The position numbers and the translations under genes were made by a program. Of a stretch of DNA of 6,619 nt, positions 1-5,071 are shown piece after piece. The DNA lies in NCBI GenBank assembly GCA_019313105.1, contig JAFDBW010000298.1:1-6619 (forward strand), written 5' to 3'. This stretch comes from Deltaproteobacteria bacterium (GTDB lineage: Bacteria; Desulfobacterota; Desulfuromonadia; Desulfuromonadales; BM103). Positions within the stretch are counted from its first letter, which is position 1. The number at the start of each line of letters is the position of its first letter. The notes under the pieces were generated by a model. The model was not told where the DNA came from, made no database searches, and worked only from the letters and a program-made list of their open reading frames with translations.

Positions 1-209
1 AGGACACGACTGCCGTGGCAGATTTTGCGATCTTCAAAAGCCCTGGTCAGGAGGATAACGTCTCCCCGCAGCTTGGCGTAGTCGACGGTCAGCTCCTTGG
101 TCCCAATCCGGTAGATGAAAGCCGGTCGATCGGCGAACCTGCGGCAGGTCCCCATGATGGCCGCGATTACCGATTTGGCATGTGGCTGCCAGCTGCTTGC
201 AGGAGTCAT
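1..209 (-). CDS. AMP-binding acyl-CoA synthetase-like protein, N-terminal fragment (3' end beyond window)
   Basis: This reading frame starts at ATG 209-207 and stays open to the window edge, giving 69 codons plus two bases. The fragment resembles the start of ANL-superfamily adenylating enzymes (acyl-CoA synthetases): residues 25-33 read FADRPAFIY, followed by a short turn, then LTVDYAKLR at 40-48 and an amphipathic helix ending in a G-S-R-V stretch at 66-69. This matches the usual 'rPAliy...lTYaeL...GdrVl' opening of the family. By family knowledge such enzymes use ATP and CoA to activate carboxylic acids in the cytoplasm. The catalytic P-loop (STGTTG-like), A5 and A8 motifs lie outside the window, so ligase activity, substrate class and even intactness cannot be judged. 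The start is supported by AGGA eight bases upstream. It lies 32 bases after the RND transporter gene on the same strand, so it probably belongs to the same operon. An OleC-like or other adenylating enzyme remains possible. Confidence 0.72.
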   Translation of the reverse strand, partial: MTPASSWQPHAKSVIAAIMGTCRRFADRPAFIYRIGTKELTVDYAKLRGDVILLTRAFEDRKICHGSRV

Positions 210-217
210 CCATTTAG

Positions 218-221
218 TCCT
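218..221 (-). promoter_or_regulatory. Ribosome binding site choosing the acyl-CoA synthetase start
   Basis: On the minus strand AGGA precedes two ATGs. The first (213-211) is four bases away and opens a frame that stops after under 60 codons with no recognisable family pattern. The second (209-207) is eight bases away and opens the frame with the AMP-binding protein pattern. The second is therefore the likely start. Confidence 0.55.
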
Positions 222-241
222 GTCAGAATCAGTGCTCTCGA

Positions 242-2560
242 TCAGTTGTGTCTGGCAATTCTGAGCAGCCAGCTCGCCAACGCCGGGAGCAGGAGCAGGG
301 CGCCGAGCATGTTCAGCAGGAACATGAAGGTCAGCAGTATCCCCATGTCGGCCTGGAACTGCAACGGCGAGAATATCCAAGATGCCGTGCCGATCGCTAG
401 GGTGACGCCGGTGACCAGAACGCCATTGCCGGTGACCTTGAGTGTTTCATGATAGGCTTGGTAGATGGTCATCCTCTCATCAAGGTGCGACTGGAAGCGA
501 CTGTAAATATAGATTCCGTAATCAACACCAATCCCGACGCCCAGAGCCACCACCGGCAAAGTGGAAACCTTGAGCCCTATCTCCAGTTGCGTCATCAGCG
601 CATAGGCCAAAAGTGATACCAGGCCAAGCGGCAGGGTGATGGCTAGGGTGGCACGGGCCGAGCGGAAGGTCAAAAGACAGAGAATGATGATCGCTGTGAA
701 CACATAAATCAAAATCGGGAACTGGGCCGAGGAGACTTCTTCGTTGCTTGCGGCCATGACCCCGACATTGCCGGTTGCCAGCCGGAACCGGATCCGGTCG
801 GTGCCATTCTTCTCCTGGTAGGCCTTGACCGTATCAACCACGTGGACGATGGTTTCAGCCTTGTGATCCTTGGTAAAAATCATCACCGGCATCGTCGAGC
901 AGTCAGCATTCAGCAGGCCGCTGCTGGTCGGGATGTATTGTACCGCTTCAACCAGGACTTGTCGGTTGCGCGGCAGGACCCGCCACTTGAGCGCGCCCTC
1001 ACTCCAGCCGGCATTGATCACCTTGGCGATGCCGGGCAGGGCAATCACCGACTGGACCCCTGCCGTGTTTGACAGCTGCCAGGCGAACCGGTCGATGTTC
1101 TCCATGACATCATATTCAATACAGCCGTCCGGGACGGTCTCGACAATTACGTTGAGGATGTCGACGCCGATCGAAAAGTGCTTGGTAATCGTTTTGCTGT
1201 CGATGTTGTAACGCGAACTCGGCCGCAGTTCAGGAACGCCCTGGTGCAGGTCGCCGATTTTGATTTCGCTGGCCTGTTTGGCGCCTAAAACCATCAGCAC
1301 AAGCGCCAGAACGATCAGGGTAGCGGCCGGCAAGGGGTTGGCGATTTTCGAAACATGCATCCAGAACCGGTCGGTGCGTTCAATCCGGTCGTGCAGGCGC
1401 TGTCGGTAATCGGCCGGGAAGCCGATATAGGAGAGCAGGACTGGCAACAGGATGAGATTGGTAAAAATGATCGTCGCCACACCAAGACTGGCGGTAATCG
1501 CCATCTGCTGAATGACCTCGATGTCAATCAACATGATGGTGATAAAGCCGATCGTATCGGAGATCAGGGCGACTCCGCCAGGCAGCAGCAGCCTGCGGAA
1601 GCTTTTGCGTGCGGCGGTGAGACCGTCCTCGCCGTTAAAGATCGCAGCCCGGTTGGCCGTGACCATCTGTACGCCATGGCTGATGGCGATGGCAAAGATC
1701 AAAAACGGCACCAAGATCCCCATCGGGTCGATACCGAAGCCGAGCCAGCTGAGCAGACCGAGCTGCCAGACGACGGCGATCAGGGAGCAGACCATGGCCA
1801 TGGCCGTAACCCGATGGGAGCTGGTAAAGAGGTACACCAGGCCGCCGCTGATGAAGAACGTCCCGATGAAGAAGAGAATCACCCGTTTCGCCCCATCGGC
1901 AATATCCGAGATCACTTTGGCATAGCCGATAATGTTGACCTCGATGAGTTCGTTTTCAAACTTGTCACGCAGGGCCTCGAGCTGCTGACCGACTGCAATG
2001 AAATCGATCTTCTTGCCGGTTTGCGGGTCGGTCTCAATCAACTCGGCGCTGATGATCGCTGCAGAGAAGTCGTTGGCGACCAGGCGGCCGACGATCCCCG
2101 ATTTGAGGATATTTTTGCGGACCTGTTTCAGCCCTTCTGCCGTCGGCTGGAAGTCTGCGGGGACCACGTTGCCGCCGGCGATACCGTCTTCAACGACCTC
2201 GGTAAACCGGACGTTCGGGGTAAACAGGGAGCTGACCCGGCTGCGATCGACACCGTCGATGAAAAAGACTTCGTCGGTCGCCTGGCGCAAGGCGTTAAAG
2301 AATTCCGGGGTGAACATCTTGCCTTCACGAGCTCGCAGCGCAACCAGGACCCGGTTGGCCCCGCCGAACTGGTTGCGGTACTCCATGAAAGTCTGCATGT
2401 ACTCATGCTGCAGCGGCAGGTGCTTGGAAAAGCCTGCGTCGACATGCAACCTGGTCAGGCCGTAGCCCATGAGTACAGTCATGACAACAAAGATGCCGAT
2501 GATCAGGGGGCGTGCGGCGAAGATGAAATTCTCGATCCGGTCAAGGATTGGCGAGATCAC
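242..2560 (-). CDS. RND/MMPL-family inner-membrane transporter (COG1033-like)
   Basis: The product has 772 residues, normal for single-chain MMPL/COG1033-type RND proteins and much shorter than the roughly 1,030-1,050 residues of AcrB-type drug pumps. The layout is the classic duplicated 1+5 plan: TM1 about 17-38, a periplasmic loop 39-225, TM2-TM6 at about 227-246, 252-274, 280-301, 323-344 and 352-379, then TM7 about 410-428, a second loop 430-612, and TM8-TM12 at about 614-632, 637-656, 666-688, 711-731 and 739-767. TM10 carries GVGIGVDYGIYIYSR (674-688), with Asp680-Tyr681 matching the D-Y proton-relay pair of MMPL proteins. The equivalent place in TM4 has Ser294-His295 and no Asp. Family members export or move lipids and other hydrophobic compounds using the proton gradient (MmpL3, HpnN); here the substrate is unknown. 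GTG is chosen as start because the next in-frame ATG is codon 27, inside TM1. Transport of a lipid-like molecule is inferred from the neighbours. Confidence 0.9.
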   Translation of the reverse strand: MISPILDRIENFIFAARPLIIGIFVVMTVLMGYGLTRLHVDAGFSKHLPLQHEYMQTFMEYRNQFGGANRVLVALRAREGKMFTPEFFNALRQATDEVFFIDGVDRSRVSSLFTPNVRFTEVVEDGIAGGNVVPADFQPTAEGLKQVRKNILKSGIVGRLVANDFSAAIISAELIETDPQTGKKIDFIAVGQQLEALRDKFENELIEVNIIGYAKVISDIADGAKRVILFFIGTFFISGGLVYLFTSSHRVTAMAMVCSLIAVVWQLGLLSWLGFGIDPMGILVPFLIFAIAISHGVQMVTANRAAIFNGEDGLTAARKSFRRLLLPGGVALISDTIGFITIMLIDIEVIQQMAITASLGVATIIFTNLILLPVLLSYIGFPADYRQRLHDRIERTDRFWMHVSKIANPLPAATLIVLALVLMVLGAKQASEIKIGDLHQGVPELRPSSRYNIDSKTITKHFSIGVDILNVIVETVPDGCIEYDVMENIDRFAWQLSNTAGVQSVIALPGIAKVINAGWSEGALKWRVLPRNRQVLVEAVQYIPTSSGLLNADCSTMPVMIFTKDHKAETIVHVVDTVKAYQEKNGTDRIRFRLATGNVGVMAASNEEVSSAQFPILIYVFTAIIILCLLTFRSARATLAITLPLGLVSLLAYALMTQLEIGLKVSTLPVVALGVGIGVDYGIYIYSRFQSHLDERMTIYQAYHETLKVTGNGVLVTGVTLAIGTASWIFSPLQFQADMGILLTFMFLLNMLGALLLLPALASWLLRIARHN

Positions 2561-2574
2561 TTTTCCCCCTCTCC
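2557..2574 (-). promoter_or_regulatory. Translational coupling site: GTGA stop/start overlap with upstream purine-rich RBS
   Basis: The minus-strand sequence GTGA at 2560-2557 holds both the GTG start of the transporter and the TGA stop of the beta-propeller gene. A GGAG at 2574-2571, followed by a G-rich run at 2569-2565, sits within the last codons of the upstream gene at suitable distance. This arrangement usually means coupled translation of the two proteins from one mRNA. The G-rich tail also encodes the C-terminal GSGGEGEK of the upstream protein. Confidence 0.75.
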
Positions 2575-3639
2575 GCCAGACCCTGGCATTTCAAGACGTT
2601 TGACACCCATCTCACCGATCAGGATTAGAGCTCCGTCGTTGGCCTGGAGGACTCTGGCAATGCCGGCCCGGTCTGCCTGGGCGTGCAACTGAAAGCTTCG
2701 GCCCTGGTCCTGGCTGATCAGCAGGGTGCCGGCCAGGCCGGCCAGGACGACCCGTCCATCGCGCAGCCGAATACCATCGTTTAGAGTCGCCTGGGTGTTG
2801 CTTTCAACCGCAACCCAGCTGGTCCCGGTGTTTGCAGAGAAGAACAGGTGACCGCGTAGACCGAACAGCAGGACTTGTCCGCGGCCCAGGGGGAGACTAC
2901 CGTAGAAAGACCCTTCGTAGGGGGATGGCAGGCTGATCCAGGAGCGACAGCCGTCATCCGAACGGTAAATGTTGCCCGCTTCCGCGGCGATCAGGACCCT
3001 GCCGTTTGCCGTCGCTGCAATCTGGTTGAGGTGAAAGTCGACCCAGACCTCTTCTCCCTCTTCCTCGGCCCAGGGATCGTCACCATGCACATTGTCGAGG
3101 ATCAGGGTGGCGGGGTTGAAATCGACAGGACTCCAACTCCTGCCGCCGTCATGAGTCGCCAGAAACAGCCCGTAGGCACCGATCGCGTAGCCATGAATTG
3201 CGTCCCTGAACCAGAGGTCAAGAATCGGGCGTTCATCTTCCGGGTCGCTGTAAACCTCCTGCCAGTGCCGCCCGCCATCACTGGTTCGCAGGATAAGGCT
3301 GTCATGGCCTGCCGCCCAGCCATTGGCCGGATCAATGAAGAACACACTGGTTAGGGTGACCCGTGTCGGTACCGGCTGCTGCTGCCATGACCTGCCGTTG
3401 TCCTCGGAGACCAGGATGTGCCCCCGTTCTCCGACCGCGATGATTCTGTCGCCGATCATTTGTCCGTCAAGCAGCAGAGATTTGTCTGCCAGTGGCATGA
3501 TCTGGCTGTCCGCGGCCAGCGCCGTGATTGGGGAAAAGGTGTGGAAAAAGACAAACAGAGTCAAGACTGCCGGCAGGGTGAGTCGAGAGGATGAATGCAG
3601 AAGCTTTCGGGTCAGATCATGCACGCAATGGCCGTTCAA
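2557..3639 (-). CDS. Exported YCF48-like / BNR-repeat beta-propeller protein
   Basis: The product has up to 360 residues. A signal peptide is visible: a basic stretch (RKLLHSSSR), a hydrophobic core at 21-36 and a probable signal peptidase I site after ALA at 40-42. The mature part contains six Asp-box/BNR-type turns of the S-x-D-x-G-x-x-W kind: 78-85 (SEDNGRSW), 119-126, 162-169, 227-234, 268-275 (SANTGTSW) and a weak last one at 309-316 ending in Phe. This indicates a beta-propeller of YCF48/sialidase-like blades. PYEGSFYG (240-247) and the preceding E-x-G-x-I-Y-R-S segment are typical of the bacterial proteins often labelled 'photosystem II stability/assembly factor', but no photosynthetic role is implied. 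An acidic insert lies at 187-201. The start is uncertain. TTG at 3639 gives the longest frame but directly follows a terminator-like hairpin and has no Shine-Dalgarno. GTG at 3624-3622 would still leave a full signal peptide. The protein probably assists the overlapping RND transporter in the periplasm (inference). Confidence 0.85.
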   Translation of the reverse strand: MNGHCVHDLTRKLLHSSSRLTLPAVLTLFVFFHTFSPITALAADSQIMPLADKSLLLDGQMIGDRIIAVGERGHILVSEDNGRSWQQQPVPTRVTLTSVFFIDPANGWAAGHDSLILRTSDGGRHWQEVYSDPEDERPILDLWFRDAIHGYAIGAYGLFLATHDGGRSWSPVDFNPATLILDNVHGDDPWAEEEGEEVWVDFHLNQIAATANGRVLIAAEAGNIYRSDDGCRSWISLPSPYEGSFYGSLPLGRGQVLLFGLRGHLFFSANTGTSWVAVESNTQATLNDGIRLRDGRVVLAGLAGTLLISQDQGRSFQLHAQADRAGIARVLQANDGALILIGEMGVKRLEMPGSGGEGEK

Positions 3640-3670
3640 GACAAAACGGCCGGGCCAGGGACCCGGCCGT
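3640..3670 (-). terminator. Probable rho-independent terminator or attenuator after the DUF1329 gene
   Basis: On the minus strand a perfect 9-base-pair stem, ACGGCCGGG (3670-3662) with CCCGGCCGT (3654-3646), encloses a 7-base loop and is followed at once by TTT and then GTC. The hairpin starts 20 bases after the DUF1329 stop codon. The T-run is short (four T counting the last stem base), so termination may be partial. On the plus strand no T-run follows the stem, so the direction is clear. Since the next gene begins right behind it and no good promoter is seen between, it probably lowers rather than abolishes expression of the downstream genes. Confidence 0.7.
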
Positions 3671-3689
3671 CAGTTAACGTAACGCGTGA

Positions 3690-5051
3690 TCAACGTTTGC
3701 CGGAACGACGCAGGGCCGCTGCGGTGAATTCGTTGTTGTCGAATGATACATCGAAATTATATTCCGAATGCTCGTTGTTGAGGTTGATGGCAATATAGCG
3801 ACCAGACTGCAGGTCGTAGTGAGCTTCGACGGTCGACCAGAAAGTCGGCACTTCGTAGTAGTTGATGCAGTGTCCTTCGGAAACCCGCCAGAGCTGGTCG
3901 CGGCTGTCGTACTGGTCCATGGCGAGGATCTGCCAGGAGTCCTCGTCGATGTAGAAGGTGCGTTTCTTGTAAATGTGGCGCATGCCCTCCTTGAGGTTCG
4001 CCTCAACGACCCAGACGCGATGCAGTTCGTATCGCAGGTACTCGGGGTTCAGGTGCAGCGGCGTGAGGATGTCCTTGTATTTGAGTTTGTCGCTGTGCAG
4101 CATATAGCTGTTGTAGGGAACATAAATCTCTTTCTTGCCGACCAAGGTCCAGTCGTAGCGCTCGGGGCTGCCGTTGTACATATCGACCGTGTCGCTGGTG
4201 GTCAGGCCGTCGCCGCCTTCCTTGGGGTTGTCAAAAGCAACGTTCGGTGCGCGACGTACGCGACGCTGACCGGGGTTGTAAAGCCAGGCGCGGCGGTTTT
4301 CCTTGTTCTGGTCGAGGGTCTCATGGACCAGCAGGATGCGGCCGGCGACGCGGGCCGGGGCAAAGATCTCCTGCTTGAACATGGCGATGACGTTTTCCAG
4401 CTTCTCTTCGGTCATCCCTTCTTGGCTGTAGCGGAAGTCGCCCTTTTCGTTGAATTCGACCATGGTGTAGTCGCCGCCGCGGGTCATCGGCGCAACGCCG
4501 AAGTTGCGATCGAAGGCGTTGCCGCGCCAGCGTAGGATGTGGTTCCAGATCGCCTCGATGCCGTTTTGCGGAATCGGAAAAGGTATGCCGTTGACGCCAC
4601 CGAGGACACCGTTGCCGCCAGGAGCCAGTTCGGCCTTGGTTGCCAGCGATTTGGTGGCATCGTAGATGCGCTGCGGCGCCGAGGCACTGCGATGAGGCGG
4701 ATAGACATTCATCTTGTAACTGGGATACGCCTTGAGCATCGCCTGCTGGCCAACGGTCAGCTGATCGGCATACTGCCCCATGTTGTCAGCTGTGATGGTG
4801 AAAAGCGTTTTGTCGGCAGCAAACGGGTCGGGGTGATGCATCCCTTTCTGATAGCCTGCCGGCGGGGTGGTGATGCCGCCTTCCCAGGCCGGGATCGTGC
4901 CGCTGGCATTGCCGGCTTTTTCGCCACCCATCGGCGTGAGATCCTGGCCGAGGCGGGCGGCCTGTTCGGCCGTGATGGCCGCAAAGCCCGGACCTGCGAG
5001 GAGCAGGCCGGTCATGATAAGTATCGTTGTCTTGATCGTCAGTTTTTTCAT
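3690..5051 (-). CDS. DUF1329-family periplasmic protein
   Basis: The product has 453 residues, the usual size for the DUF1329 family (PF07044). The N-terminus MKKLTIKTT plus a hydrophobic core to about residue 20 and GFA-AIT gives a signal peptidase I site near 24/25. There is no lipobox cysteine, so a soluble periplasmic protein is expected. Hallmarks of the family are present: LGQDLTPMGGEKAGN (34-48) followed by GTIPAWEGG (51-59), PDPFAADKTLFTIT (74-87), YPSYKMNVYPPHRSASAP (109-126) and GIPFPIPQNGIEAIWNHILR (155-174). The C-terminal half (about 300-435) is rich in aromatic residues and beta strands. From memory, DUF1329 proteins are related in fold to LolA/LolB-type lipid-binding proteins, which would suit a periplasmic carrier of a hydrophobic molecule; this is not proven for any close relative I can name. 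ATG 5051 is firmly supported by an ideal Shine-Dalgarno. The gene follows the DUF1302 gene by 20 bases, a pairing that recurs in proteobacteria. Confidence 0.92.
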   Translation of the reverse strand: MKKLTIKTTILIMTGLLLAGPGFAAITAEQAARLGQDLTPMGGEKAGNASGTIPAWEGGITTPPAGYQKGMHHPDPFAADKTLFTITADNMGQYADQLTVGQQAMLKAYPSYKMNVYPPHRSASAPQRIYDATKSLATKAELAPGGNGVLGGVNGIPFPIPQNGIEAIWNHILRWRGNAFDRNFGVAPMTRGGDYTMVEFNEKGDFRYSQEGMTEEKLENVIAMFKQEIFAPARVAGRILLVHETLDQNKENRRAWLYNPGQRRVRRAPNVAFDNPKEGGDGLTTSDTVDMYNGSPERYDWTLVGKKEIYVPYNSYMLHSDKLKYKDILTPLHLNPEYLRYELHRVWVVEANLKEGMRHIYKKRTFYIDEDSWQILAMDQYDSRDQLWRVSEGHCINYYEVPTFWSTVEAHYDLQSGRYIAINLNNEHSEYNFDVSFDNNEFTAAALRRSGKR

Positions 5052-5058
5052 TCTTCTC

Positions 5059-5064
5059 CCTCCT
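5059..5064 (-). promoter_or_regulatory. Strong ribosome binding site of the DUF1329 gene
   Basis: A perfect AGGAGG lies seven bases upstream of ATG 5051-5049, entirely inside the 20-base gap to the preceding gene. It is the best Shine-Dalgarno in the window and contrasts with the absence of one before the beta-propeller gene. This suggests that the DUF1329 protein is made in larger amounts than the downstream products. Confidence 0.8.
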
Positions 5065-5071
5065 TAAAGGA

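Noticed and set aside
211..213. ATG at 213-211 as the start of the gene after the RND transporter
   Set aside because: The frame ends after under 60 codons without a family pattern, whereas the ATG four bases later opens the AMP-binding frame.
15..452. A 145-codon plus-strand frame at the window start
   Set aside because: It overlaps both the C-terminal transmembrane end of the RND gene and the CoA-ligase start, has no RBS and no recognisable protein pattern.
242..2560. Multidrug efflux pump of the AcrB/HAE1 type
   Set aside because: The protein is about 270 residues too short, lacks HAE1-type long porter loops, and has no membrane-fusion protein or TolC-like gene beside it.
1355..2692. A 445-codon open frame on the plus strand opposite the RND gene
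   Set aside because: Its translation is rich in Asp, Gln, His and Lys with no domain pattern, as expected from the antisense of hydrophobic membrane codons. The opposite strand has a full RND protein with twelve membrane segments, and the frame runs on past the boundary between two real genes.
2557..3639. Photosystem II assembly factor as a functional name for the propeller protein
   Set aside because: The YCF48 resemblance is only to the repeat fold. The neighbours are envelope and lipid-type genes and nothing photosynthetic is present.
3671..3689. GTTAAC palindrome and AT-richer bases as a promoter for the propeller gene
   Set aside because: No convincing -35/-10 pair with proper spacing is visible, and the terminator hairpin would lie directly downstream of any start there.
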